DNA from: Limnohabitans sp. 2KL-17
GTDB lineage: Bacteria; Pseudomonadota; Gammaproteobacteria; Burkholderiales; Burkholderiaceae_C
NCBI RefSeq assembly: GCF_003063415.1
Contig: NZ_NESK01000003.1
Span: forward strand, 1 to 64,000
Length of the DNA: 64,000 nt
Direction: 5' to 3'
Shown here: piece after piece, positions 1 to 8,329 of the stretch
Position numbering within the stretch: position 1 is the first letter of the stretch
How the letters are laid out: every line of letters starts with the position of its first letter
Program-made: the position numbers and the translations under genes
Notes under the pieces: generated by a model
Database searches by the model: none
Told to the model about the DNA's origin: nothing
The model's input: only the letters and a program-made list of their open reading frames with translations

Positions 1-247
1 CCTCGCAAGCCTCGTCGGCCAAGTTGAACCAGTGCTGCACAAAGTACATGCGCAACATACGCTCAAGTCCCACCGGCGGGCGACCATTGCCCGGCTTGGG
101 GTAATGCGGCTCGATCACTTCGCATAGCGCATGCCACGGAACGATCTCATTCATTGTGGAGAGGAACACGTCGCGCCTGGTTGCGCGACGGTATTGTTCG
201 AATCCGGCTCCTGCATCGGCCGCTAGGGCAAGGGTCTGTTGTTTCAT
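1..247 (-). mobile_element. IS5-family transposase, N-terminal part (cut by window edge)
   Basis: Reading the minus strand from an ATG at 247 gives 82 codons beginning MKQQTLAL and containing NEIVPWHALCEVIEPHYPKP, GNGRPPVGLERMLRMYF and QHWFNLADEACE. This is the well-known N-terminal (DUF772) region of IS5-group DDE transposases; the catalytic part lies outside the window. No ribosome binding site or obvious terminal inverted repeat is visible directly upstream of the ATG; instead the sequence runs within about 30 bases into a cytochrome b gene on the other strand. So the element either ends close to 247 or has lost its left end. Family assignment is firm; the element's exact border is not. 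Confidence 0.85.
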
Positions 248-276
248 CGACCTATAACGAAACAGCACCCAATGCG

Positions 277-963
277 GTGGACTTATTCAGCGTAGCCTTA
301 ACGCGGACTTTGCACGCTTTGATGGCTTTGAGTTTTGTCGGGGCTTACATCACGGCCGAAAGTGAAATATTCAGGCTGGTGCATGTGAGTTTGGGGTACA
401 CGCTGGGCGGCTTGTTGGTGGCGCGCCTTGTGTGGGGTTTGCTGGGGCCACGCCATGCGCGCTTGTCAGCCCTGTGGGGCAAGTTGCGTGGACTGGGCGA
501 CTGGTGGCGTGGCTTGCGCACAGGCCGGGCATCTTGGCGGCAGATGCAAAATTTGTACATGGCCGTCTCCGTCGTGGCCGTGTTGTTGGCCATCGCCCCA
601 GTGGTGTTGTCGGGTTACGTGACCTACCAAGAGTGGACGGGTGAATGGATGGAAGATGTGCACGAGTTCTTTGGTAACTTCATGCTGATGGCTGTGTTGG
701 CACATGTTTTGGGTGTGGTCGTCTTGAGTTTGCTGCGTCGCCGTAATCTGGCCACCCCCATGCTCACAGGGCGTGTGGAAGGCATTGGCCCTGATTTGAT
801 TCATTCCAACCACTGGACTTTGGCAGCATTGTTGCTGGCTGCGGTCTTGTCTTTCTGGTTTTGGCAATGGCAGGCGTCGCCGCAGGTTCCGGCCGAGGGT
901 GGCGCTAGCTGGCTTCACCCTGCACCTGGCAGGGCACAATCTCACAACGATGACGACGATTGA
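277..963 (+). CDS. Cytochrome b561-type diheme membrane protein, 5' end disturbed by an IS
   Basis: Membrane protein of the cytochrome b/b6 (Cytb561) family, probably carrying two b hemes and passing electrons between quinol and a c-type cytochrome. Visible are four hydrophobic segments with histidines suited to heme binding: RTLHALMALS, LVHVSLGYTLGGLL, DVHEFFGNFM and LAHVLGVVV. The C-terminus is a short acidic tail (HNDDDD). The reading frame stays open back to 154, but that part overlaps the transposase on the opposite strand and cannot be native. No in-frame ATG lies between 247 and the first membrane segment; GTG at 277 is the most reasonable remaining start, giving 228 residues. In related bacteria such genes often sit with a diheme cytochrome c gene and a QseBC-type two-component pair; the latter follows here, so the cytochrome c gene may have been displaced by the IS (inference). 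Confidence 0.75.
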   Translation: MDLFSVALTRTLHALMALSFVGAYITAESEIFRLVHVSLGYTLGGLLVARLVWGLLGPRHARLSALWGKLRGLGDWWRGLRTGRASWRQMQNLYMAVSVVAVLLAIAPVVLSGYVTYQEWTGEWMEDVHEFFGNFMLMAVLAHVLGVVVLSLLRRRNLATPMLTGRVEGIGPDLIHSNHWTLAALLLAAVLSFWFWQWQASPQVPAEGGASWLHPAPGRAQSHNDDDD

Positions 964-992
964 TCTTGAGGCAACAGGTACAGGTTTGACCG

Positions 993-1690
993 ATGCGAAT
1001 ATTGCTGGCTGAGGACGATGAATTGCTTGGGGCCGGCCTGAAAGCCGGTTTGCAACAGCAAGGCTTCCAGGTGGATTGGGTGCGCGATGGTGTGGCAGCC
1101 CAACGCGAGTTGTTGACAGGCGCGTATCAGGCTTCGGTGCTGGATTTGGGCTTGCCTCGCCAGGACGGCATGCAATGCCTGGCGGCTGTGAGGCGCCAGA
1201 AAATCACGACACCGGTGTTGATCCTGACCGCTCGAGATGGCGTACCGGACCGCATTGCCGGACTGGATGCGGGTGCTGATGATTAATTGGTCAAGCCTGT
1301 TGATTTGATGGAGTTGGCCGCCCGTTTGCGCGCCTTGGTGCGCAGGGCCCATGGTGTGGCTGAACCCATTCTGGAAGCGGGTGCCTTGCGAATGGTCCCG
1401 GCATCCCGGGAGGTCTGGTTGGACGAACGCATTGTTGAGTTGTCACTGCGTGAATACGAAATTCTGCAAATTTTCATGCTGCATACAGGCAGGGTCTTGA
1501 CGAGAACCCAGATTGAGCAGCATTTGTACCAATGGGGCACTGAGGTGAGCAGCAACACAGTAGAGGTTCACATTTACAACTTGCGCAAAAAACTTCGCCC
1601 GGATGTGATCGAAACCTTGCGGGGTGTGGGCTACATGTTGCCCCAACAGATCAGGGCAGAAGCTACAGGCAAAAAAAAGGTGCAGCATGA
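993..1690 (+). pseudogene. OmpR/PhoB-type response regulator (QseB/PmrA-like) broken by a stop codon
   Basis: The N-terminal 97 codons form a receiver domain: acidic residues E7, D8 and D9, phospho-acceptor D51 in VLDLGLPR, switch threonine T79, and then GADD followed by TAA at 1284-1286. In this family the next residues are normally Y-L-V-K-P; the frame continues directly after the stop as L-V-K-P and then a complete winged-helix DNA-binding domain (ELSLREYEIL, SNTVEVHIYNLRKKL, LRGVGYMLP). A single Tyr-to-stop change explains this. A second lesion is likely near the end: at an eight-A run (1671-1678) the frame passes the expected stop and would run on to 1811 inside the kinase gene, whereas one more A would end it at TGA 1688-1690, overlapping the kinase ATG. 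A TTG follows the stop directly, so weak restart cannot be excluded. Confidence 0.85.
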
Positions 1691-3021
1691 GAGCTTGGCG
1701 ACACGCCTCTTTGCAATGGCGCCTGATGCTGAGCTTGTTGATGGCCACAGGCTTGGTCTGGGGGGTGGTGTTGGTGATGACATGGCTCAATACCGAACAC
1801 GAGCTCAATGAGTTGCTGGACGCCCATTTGGCCCAAACCGCTGCTGTGCTGGCAGTGCAAACAAGCGACGAGCACGATGACGACTTCACCACTGCAGATG
1901 TTTTGCACAAGTACCAGCCCCGGGTGGCTTTTCAAATCTGGCACGACCAGGAATTGATCGCCCGTTCAGCCGAGGCCCCATTGGTACCCCTGGCGCCTTG
2001 GGGTCAAAGGGGTATTTCTGACCAATGGCAAGCTCAAAAAGCATGGCGAGTTTTTGCAACGTCTGGCCGCGAAGACGATGTCTGGGTGGTGGTGACCGAA
2101 TTGCAATCGGCACGCAACGACATCTTGACCGCGGGATTGCATTCAGCAATCGTGCCCATGATCTTGGCGTTGCCGGCATTGGCCTTGTTGATTTGGGCCA
2201 TTGTTTTTCAGTCACTCGCACCTTTGCGGCAGTTGAGTCAGGCGGTGTCAAAGCGGCGAGCCGACGACCGACAAGCTTTGAGTGAGGCCGTTCCGGTGGA
2301 GGTGCAACCCTTGGTGAAGGCACTGAATCGGTTGTTTGAGAAGATTGCCCAGCAAATGGACGGTGAACGCCGATTCACAGCTGATGCAGCCCATGAATTG
2401 CGAACACCCATCGCAGCGATACGCATGCAGGCACAAGTGGCACGAGGCACAGGGCTGGAGAGTGAACGTGATACCGCTCTGGATGCTGTGTTGCAAGGCT
2501 GCGACCGAGCCACCCGTCTGGTGGCGCAGTTGTTGCAGCTGGCCAGACTGGATGCCGATGAGACTTCGTCGCAGACTCAAACTTGCGAAGTTGTCGCAGA
2601 AACCCGGATGAGCTTGGCTGACCTCGGCCCACAAGCTGTGGCCAAGCGGCAAGCGCTGAGTCTGGACGCGCCGGATGCTTTGTGGGTGCCCATGCCGCCA
2701 GGTTTGGTGGGAGTTTTGGTCGGTAATCTGGTGGACAACGCCCAGCGCTACAGCCCCGTGGGGGCCTGCATCCGTGTGCAATGGGAGCCGTCGCCACTGC
2801 CGCGTCTGGTGGTGGAGGACAGTGGCCCGGGTTTGAACCCGGCGGACCTGGCACGGTTGGGGGATCGATTTTTCCGCGTGCCTGGCAGCGGTGCGGATGG
2901 CAGTGGGCTGGGCTGGTCGATTGTGCGTCGCCTGGCAGAGCGTTATCGCTTCCAAGTACAGCTTGAGCGCAGCGCTGAGTTGGGGGGCTTGCGCGTGGTC
3001 TTGACCTGGCCTGTTGCATAG
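1687..3021 (+). CDS. Two-component sensor histidine kinase (QseC-like)
   Basis: Inner-membrane sensor kinase of 444 residues. A first membrane helix covers about residues 10-32, a periplasmic sensor part about 33-150, and a second helix about 152-175. The dimerisation/phosphorylation motif is FTADAAHELRTPIAA with H236. The ATP-binding domain shows the N box LVDNAQRYSP, the G1 box DSGPGL and the G2 box GSGLGWSIVRRL. The start at ATG 1687 was chosen because a purine-rich AAGG precedes it and it begins right before the first helix; the frame is open further upstream. All catalytic motifs look intact, but the partner regulator just upstream has an in-frame stop, so this kinase may have no cognate output or may be on its way to loss. 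Confidence 0.88.
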   Translation: MRAWRHASLQWRLMLSLLMATGLVWGVVLVMTWLNTEHELNELLDAHLAQTAAVLAVQTSDEHDDDFTTADVLHKYQPRVAFQIWHDQELIARSAEAPLVPLAPWGQRGISDQWQAQKAWRVFATSGREDDVWVVVTELQSARNDILTAGLHSAIVPMILALPALALLIWAIVFQSLAPLRQLSQAVSKRRADDRQALSEAVPVEVQPLVKALNRLFEKIAQQMDGERRFTADAAHELRTPIAAIRMQAQVARGTGLESERDTALDAVLQGCDRATRLVAQLLQLARLDADETSSQTQTCEVVAETRMSLADLGPQAVAKRQALSLDAPDALWVPMPPGLVGVLVGNLVDNAQRYSPVGACIRVQWEPSPLPRLVVEDSGPGLNPADLARLGDRFFRVPGSGADGSGLGWSIVRRLAERYRFQVQLERSAELGGLRVVLTWPVA

Positions 3022-3052
3022 CGGACACAATGTCCCGCCTGATTTGTCGCCA

Positions 3053-5797
3053 TCACCGCAGTGGCTGTGGCTGCAGCGTCCATGCGGCTGCTGTCCAGTG
3101 CAACACCGCCACGCTCACACCACTGAGCAAGCCGGATGCCGCTGCGACGAGCATGGGCCAAAGGGGCAATGGCTCAAACTTCAGGGGCACGGCCAGCCAG
3201 GGCCAATGGATGGCGAGCATCAAAAATGCCAATGCCATCCCGATGACTCCATAGGCCATGAAGTTGGGCGTGCGCAAGCTGCGCCAAAATTTGCCACCAC
3301 CTGCCCGGTTGGACAAAATCAGAGCGGCATTGCCCGTGATCAAGGTGATGAAGACCATGGCGCGAATTTGCGCTTCACTCAAAATAGCCATGCGCATGTT
3401 CTCTGCACCCAGGTCTGAAAGCCATGGTGCCCAAGTGCCTGACCAAGTCTGCGCAAGGAAATAGGTCAGCGCCACGCTGGCTAGAACGCACAAGCCCTGA
3501 CCCATGGCCAAACCAATGGCTTGCGCGCCGAACAAGGGCGCATGGGTGTCGCGTGGTGGGCGTTGCATCACATCGCTGTCTTCCGGCTCGCTTTCAAATG
3601 CCAGAGAGCAGGCCGGGTCAATCACCAGTTCCAGCAAGGCGACATGCAGTGGCAGCATGACAGCGGGCCAACCCATGACCATGGGGACCAGTGCGATGCC
3701 TGCAATGGGAATGTGGATGGCAAAGATGTACTGCATTGACTTTTGCAGGTTACCGAAAATGCGTCTGCCCAAACGTATGCCCCGAACGATGGACGCGAAG
3801 TTGTCATCCACAAGCACAAGATCGGCGGATTCGCGCGCCACATCGGTGCCGCGCGCACCCATGGCAATGCCCACATGTGCTGCTTTCAGGGCGGGGGCGT
3901 CGTTCACACCATCGCCCGTCATGGCCACCACCTCGCCATTTGCCTGCAGCGCTTGTACGATGCGCAACTTTTGGTGCGGTGAGATGCGCGCGCACACCGT
4001 GACATGGTCCAGCCTGGCGCGCAGCTCGACATCCTCGAGGCCGTCCAGTTCTGCTCCCGTCAAAGTGCTCCCTTCGGGAAGACCGGCTTGTCGCGCAATT
4101 TCGCAGGCGGTGACCGGGTAGTCACCCGTGATCAGGATGACCTGTATGCCTGCCGATTGGCAGTCGGCGACGGCTTGTGGAATTTCAGGGCGCAGGGGGT
4201 CGGTCAAGCCAATCAGACCCAGCCACTCAAAGACAAAGTCGTGTGGGCTTTCCGGGTAGTTGACACCGACAAAGCGGCTGCGTGCCACGGCCAGCACGCG
4301 CAGCCCCTGTGCGGCCATGTGCGCTACGCGCTCCAGCCAGTTTGCGCGCTCGGCACTGGTCAGGTGGCACAAGTCCATGATGGCCTCGGGCGCGCCTTTG
4401 GCTGAGACGACGAGGTCTTCTTCCTGCTCAAACTGCCAGACGTGTGACATGGCTTTGAGGCTGGGACTGAGGGCATAGCTTTGAACCAGTTGCCCTGCGC
4501 CGAATTGACGGTCGGTATCACTCAGCTGGCTTTTACCCAGGGTATGAAAGGCGGTTTCCATGGGGTCAAAAGGGCTAGGGGCACTGGCCAGAATGGCGTG
4601 CTCGATCAAGGAATGGAAATCCACAGAAATCGGGTTCGATGCGGTTGCCAATGATGTGTTCCAGCGCAACACCTCGCTGGAATCTGTCGGGTTGCGCGAA
4701 TTGGGCACCGAGAGTGCGGTCACGGTCATGCGGTTTTGTGTCAGCGTGCCGGTCTTGTCGGTGCACAGCACGCTGGTGGCCCCCAGTGTTTCGATCGCGT
4801 TGATGTGGCGGGTAAGCACGCCTTCACGCGCCAGGCGGCGCGCACCCATGGCTGGAAACAGGGTGAGCACTACCGAATATTCTTCCGGCAGGATGGACAT
4901 GGCCAGGGCGATGCTCGCCAGCACTGCGGGCAGCCATTCCCCGGTGCGCAGGCCGAGTGTCATGATCATGACGGCGCAAAGCACTCCCACCAAGCTGGCG
5001 AGCACTTTGACGAGCCGGGCAGTTTGTTGTTGCAAAGGGGTCTCGGCTTGTTGCACTTGTGCCAGTGCCAAGCCAATCTGGCCGATCTGGCTGCGCATGC
5101 CCGTGGCGGTGACTTGTGCTTGCCCGCTGCCGCGAACCACGAACGTGCCGCCATGCACGCATGAGGCAGGCGTAAGCTGTTCCGGCTTGTCGGGCGATGA
5201 ACTGACCGAAGGTCTTTCAAGCGGGCTCTTGTCAGTGGGGACCGACTCACCCGTCAGCAGTGACTCGTCAATTTGCAGGTTGTTGGCTGCCAGCAGCCAA
5301 CCATCTGCAGCCACCCGGTCACCCTCTGACAGCAGCAGCCAGTCTCCCACGACGACTTCGCGTGCTGGTATCTGAAGCGTCTGACCATCGCGCAGCACCC
5401 GGGCCAGCGGTTGAGTGAGTTGGCGCAGGGCCTCGATGGCGGCTTCGGACTGGCCTTCCTGGTAAAAGCTGAGCACCAGAACGGCCAGCACAAACACTGC
5501 CAGCGTCAGGCCTTCGGTCAGGTCACCCAGCAGCACATAAAGCAAGGCTGCCAAGACCAGCAGTGCAAACATGGGCTGACGCAGCATGTCGACCAGGCGG
5601 CGCCAAACGGAGCGGCGCATGCCTTGTTCAATTTCGTTGGGTCCATCCTGTTTGAGGCGTCTTGACGCCTGGGTTGTTGTCAGGCCTTGTGCGGTGTTAA
5701 GGTGGTCAGGTGCCATGGCCCAGTGTGCGAGGCTTGGCGCTTGGGGGCTTTGACACAAGTCAAGCGGCCCAATGGGCTTGTCACCTCGTATGTCCAT
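3053..5797 (-). CDS. P-type cation-transporting ATPase (P2-like)
   Basis: Large ion pump of about 914 residues driving a cation across the inner membrane by ATP hydrolysis. Visible in order: N-terminal cation-ATPase domain (QGLTTTQASRRLKQDGPNEI), the actuator TGES motif (LLTGESVPTDKS), a membrane segment with SILPEEYSVVLTLFPA, the phosphorylation motif DKTGTLTQNR, the hinge MTGDGVNDAPALKAAHVG, and C-terminal membrane helices with the cation-ATPase C domain. Overall shape matches Ca2+/Na+-type P2 ATPases, but the ion-binding segment has PEEY instead of the usual PEGLP of Ca2+ pumps, so the ion is uncertain. The frame is open to an ATG at 5818; ATG 5797 is preferred because the longer start shares its CATG with the divergent gene. 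It converges with the sensor kinase gene. Confidence 0.88.
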   Translation of the reverse strand: MDIRGDKPIGPLDLCQSPQAPSLAHWAMAPDHLNTAQGLTTTQASRRLKQDGPNEIEQGMRRSVWRRLVDMLRQPMFALLVLAALLYVLLGDLTEGLTLAVFVLAVLVLSFYQEGQSEAAIEALRQLTQPLARVLRDGQTLQIPAREVVVGDWLLLSEGDRVAADGWLLAANNLQIDESLLTGESVPTDKSPLERPSVSSSPDKPEQLTPASCVHGGTFVVRGSGQAQVTATGMRSQIGQIGLALAQVQQAETPLQQQTARLVKVLASLVGVLCAVMIMTLGLRTGEWLPAVLASIALAMSILPEEYSVVLTLFPAMGARRLAREGVLTRHINAIETLGATSVLCTDKTGTLTQNRMTVTALSVPNSRNPTDSSEVLRWNTSLATASNPISVDFHSLIEHAILASAPSPFDPMETAFHTLGKSQLSDTDRQFGAGQLVQSYALSPSLKAMSHVWQFEQEEDLVVSAKGAPEAIMDLCHLTSAERANWLERVAHMAAQGLRVLAVARSRFVGVNYPESPHDFVFEWLGLIGLTDPLRPEIPQAVADCQSAGIQVILITGDYPVTACEIARQAGLPEGSTLTGAELDGLEDVELRARLDHVTVCARISPHQKLRIVQALQANGEVVAMTGDGVNDAPALKAAHVGIAMGARGTDVARESADLVLVDDNFASIVRGIRLGRRIFGNLQKSMQYIFAIHIPIAGIALVPMVMGWPAVMLPLHVALLELVIDPACSLAFESEPEDSDVMQRPPRDTHAPLFGAQAIGLAMGQGLCVLASVALTYFLAQTWSGTWAPWLSDLGAENMRMAILSEAQIRAMVFITLITGNAALILSNRAGGGKFWRSLRTPNFMAYGVIGMALAFLMLAIHWPWLAVPLKFEPLPLWPMLVAAASGLLSGVSVAVLHWTAAAWTLQPQPLR

Positions 5798-5816
5798 TTC
5801 CGTCCAAGGAGTCAGC

Positions 5817-6428
5817 ATGAACCCGCAGATTCAGGAATTTCTTGACCGCATCCAGCAGTTGGAGGCTTCCATCGAGCAAGAGGCCAAAATTCGCCGTCAG
5901 CAGTGGCAGGTCGATTTTGACGAGCACAAGGTGCGCTTTGAAAAAGAAGTGCTGGCGCAACAGAAACGCTTCAAGGCAGGCTTGCTGGGGTATGTGCTTA
6001 CAGCCGAGTGGCGGCATGTGTTGTGCGTGCCCTTCATTTACCCGGTTCTATTGCCCATGCTGCTGCTCGATGGTTTGGTCACCCTGTACCAGTGGGTGTG
6101 TTTTCCGTTGTGCGGTATCCCCCGGGTCAAGCGGTCTGACTATTTTGTGTTTGACCGCACACACTTGGCGTATTTGAATTGGCTCGAAAAGATCAACTGT
6201 GCTTATTGCTCATATGCCAACGGCTTGATAGCCTATGCCCGCGAGGTGGTGGGCTTGACCGAGCAATACTGGTGCCCCATCAAGCATGCGCGCCGCGTGT
6301 TGCAGGCACACCCTTATTACCACGGCTTTTCCGATTATGGTGACGCTGAACATTTCCGCGAAGAACTGGCCCACTTGCGTGCCGAACTTCTGAAAGTGCG
6401 CACTGACGAGACAGTCAAAAAGCCCTGA
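5817..6428 (+). CDS. Conserved protein of unknown function with membrane segment and paired cysteines
   Basis: 203 residues. I do not recognise a named domain. The N-terminal 55 residues are charged and look like a coiled coil (RIQQLEASIEQEAKIRRQQW). A hydrophobic stretch follows at about residues 66-100 (FIYPVLLPMLLLDGLVTLYQ), probably one or two membrane segments. The C-terminal half holds NWLEKINCAYCSYANGLIAY and EQYWCPIKHARR, with a C-x-x-C pair and a further cysteine. Similar proteins with these cysteine motifs occur in many proteobacteria as conserved hypotheticals. A clear ribosome binding site (AAGGAG) precedes ATG 5817. Its start codon lies head to head with the upstream alternative start of the P-type ATPase. 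A role in membrane redox or metal handling is possible but unsupported. Confidence 0.75.
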   Translation: MNPQIQEFLDRIQQLEASIEQEAKIRRQQWQVDFDEHKVRFEKEVLAQQKRFKAGLLGYVLTAEWRHVLCVPFIYPVLLPMLLLDGLVTLYQWVCFPLCGIPRVKRSDYFVFDRTHLAYLNWLEKINCAYCSYANGLIAYAREVVGLTEQYWCPIKHARRVLQAHPYYHGFSDYGDAEHFREELAHLRAELLKVRTDETVKKP

Positions 6429-6493
6429 CCTGGCCCTTCTACCTGTCACGTCACCGACACCCTGTGGCTTGCAAGCTGCATACAGTCAAGCGT

Positions 6494-6949
6494 ATGAAAA
6501 CATTTGAAACCCTGGCCGATCTGGCCGCTTGCGTTGGCCAGCATGTGGCCGCTACCGAGTGGGTGGAGATCACCCAGCAGCAGATCAACCAGTTTGCGCA
6601 AGCCACTGGAGATCACCAGTGGATCCACGTGGACGTAGAACGCGCGAAGCAGGGGCCATTCGGCGCGCCGATTGCGCATGGTTTTTTGACTCTGTCATTA
6701 TTGTCGCAGTTTTTCGACAAAACCATTGCGGTCAATGCCAAGCAGATGGGGGTGAATTACGGTCTGAACAAAGTGCGTTTCATGGCGCCTGTGCCCGTGG
6801 GCAGCCGTTTGCGGGCCCATCTGCATTTGCATTCGGCCACGCCGATCGAGGGCAACGGATTGCAGTTGCAGTGGAACGTGACCGTGGAGCGGGAGGGCAG
6901 CGAAAAACCGGTGTGCGCAGCCGAGTCTTTGGTGCGTATTTACGCCTGA
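6494..6949 (+). CDS. MaoC-family (R)-enoyl-CoA hydratase/dehydratase
   Basis: 151-residue hot-dog fold protein expected to hydrate or dehydrate enoyl/3-hydroxyacyl-CoA in the cytoplasm. The hydratase motif is plain: ATGDHQWIHVDVERAKQ followed by PFGAPIAHGFLTLSLLS, with the catalytic Asp and His of the (R)-hydratase family. The C-terminal part (NKVRFMAPVPVGSRLR) is also typical. ATG 6494 is chosen because family similarity begins at MKTFETL; the frame is open 30 bases upstream. The end overlaps the convergent trmL gene by 10 bases. It resembles stand-alone MaoC proteins annotated as nodulation protein N-like or acyl dehydratase; the true substrate cannot be read from sequence. Confidence 0.88.
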   Translation: MKTFETLADLAACVGQHVAATEWVEITQQQINQFAQATGDHQWIHVDVERAKQGPFGAPIAHGFLTLSLLSQFFDKTIAVNAKQMGVNYGLNKVRFMAPVPVGSRLRAHLHLHSATPIEGNGLQLQWNVTVEREGSEKPVCAAESLVRIYA

Positions 6950-7437
6950 GCGGGCAGGATGGGGTCAGGGCTGGCCCCGCCAAAATTTTGCTGGCGCCAC
7001 GCTTCGAAGACCGTGACCGCCACCGCGTTTGACAGGTTAAGGCTGCGCTGACCTTCGCGCATGGGCAGCCGAATGCGCTGTGCAAGGGCAAACTGTTCAC
7101 GCAGTTCGGTGGATAAACCTTTTGTTTCCGAGCCAAAAACAAGCCAGTCGCCCGGCTTGAAAGCCACGCCGTGCGCGGCGCGGCTGCCACGGGTTGTCAA
7201 GGCAAACATGCGGTCCAAAGCAGGTTGTTCGTTGGTCATGAAAGTGGCCCAATCGGCATGGCGTCGCAATTGGGCGTACTCGTGGTAATCGAGGCCCGCC
7301 CGGCGCATGTGTTTGTCATCCATCGAAAACCCCAAGGGCTCGATCAGGTGGAGCTTGCAGCCGGTGTTGGCAGCCAGACGGATGACGTTGCCGGTGTTCG
7401 GCGGGATTTCGGGCTCAACGAGGACGATATGGAACAT
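6940..7437 (-). CDS. trmL: tRNA (cytidine(34)-2'-O)-methyltransferase TrmL
   Basis: SPOUT-class RNA methyltransferase of 165 residues that 2'-O-methylates the wobble base of tRNA-Leu isoacceptors using S-adenosylmethionine. Family motifs are clear: the start FHIVLVEPEIPPNTGNVIRL, the middle LVFGSETKGLS, and the knot-forming end RIRLPMREGQRSLNLSNAVA. The length fits TrmL/YibK (about 155-165). ATG 7437 is chosen because the family starts at MFHIVL; the frame is open 33 bases further upstream. Lies tail to tail with the MaoC gene and downstream of the comF-type gene on the same strand. Confidence 0.93.
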   Translation of the reverse strand: MFHIVLVEPEIPPNTGNVIRLAANTGCKLHLIEPLGFSMDDKHMRRAGLDYHEYAQLRRHADWATFMTNEQPALDRMFALTTRGSRAAHGVAFKPGDWLVFGSETKGLSTELREQFALAQRIRLPMREGQRSLNLSNAVAVTVFEAWRQQNFGGASPDPILPAQA

Positions 7438-7493
7438 GGCTGGTATTGTGCCTTGGGTGCACCGCCCCAACGGGCAAAGGCTAAGGCCAATCC

Positions 7494-8240
7494 TCAGGCA
7501 TCGCTGCCCGTTTCGGTGCGCGCCAGCACCAAGGCGCTAACGTTCGCGACACCGGCCTGGCGCAGCACCCGGGCCGCCATGTGCAGCGAGGCGCCGCTGG
7601 TCATCACATCGTCGATCAGCACCACCCTTTGACCTCGAAGCTCCTTGGCCCGCAATGGCTCGACTGCAAAAGCGTCCACCAGATTGGCCAGCCGCTCTAG
7701 CCGGGGCAAACTGCGCTGTGAGGGTGTATCTCGGGTGCGCAGCAGCAAATGGGCATCGGCTTTCCGTGGACTGAGTTGGCGTGCCAGCAGCCACGACTGG
7801 TTGTAACCCCGTTCAGCAAGCCGTTGCGCAGAAAGTGGGATGGGCAGGACCCAATCGGCCGCGTCCAGGGTGTCTTCTGCCCAAGGTGTGCTCATCATCA
7901 GGGTGGCCAAAGGCCCGGCCCAACCGGCTTGTTGGTGAAATTTGTAGCGGGCGATCAGGTCGACCCAGGGCCAGGCATAGGCTGTAGCGGTCAGGCACAG
8001 GTCAAGTGGTGGTGGCGTTTTCAGGCAAGTGCCGCAGTGCTTGGCTGGGTGGGGCAAGGGCAGGGCGCAGCCCATGCAGCGGTGTTGTGGCTGGGCAAAG
8101 CGGCTGATGCAGGCATCGCACAGGGGCGATTGCGGCCAGCTTTGGCAGACCGCGCAACGGCTGGGCAGCCAACCCCAAGCGCGGTCGGGTCGGTGCACCG
8201 TGAGCGTGGAAACTATCCCCCTGAACCATTTGGGCCACAT
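7494..8240 (-). CDS. comF: ComF-family phosphoribosyltransferase-like protein
   Basis: About 248 residues. The N-terminal part has the zinc-ribbon cysteines of ComF/GntX proteins (RCAVCQSWPQSPLCDACISR, HRCMGCALPLP, KHCGTCL). The C-terminal part is a type I phosphoribosyltransferase fold with the signature VVLIDDVMTSGASLHMAARV and the preceding GYNQSWLLAR. Members of this family are linked to DNA uptake in competent bacteria, though the reaction is not established. The frame is open to 8273; ATG 8240 (MWPKWFRG) or a nearby start are alternatives. Divergent from the BioC-like gene, which begins about 90 bases away. Confidence 0.88.
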   Translation of the reverse strand: MWPKWFRGIVSTLTVHRPDRAWGWLPSRCAVCQSWPQSPLCDACISRFAQPQHRCMGCALPLPHPAKHCGTCLKTPPPLDLCLTATAYAWPWVDLIARYKFHQQAGWAGPLATLMMSTPWAEDTLDAADWVLPIPLSAQRLAERGYNQSWLLARQLSPRKADAHLLLRTRDTPSQRSLPRLERLANLVDAFAVEPLRAKELRGQRVVLIDDVMTSGASLHMAARVLRQAGVANVSALVLARTETGSDA

Positions 8241-8329
8241 GAAATCAATATACTGCCGCCACACCCTCACCACAAGCGCCGAACGTGCTGTTCGTCCGTT
8301 GCAGCTTCACATTTTCTTTTGACCTGGCC

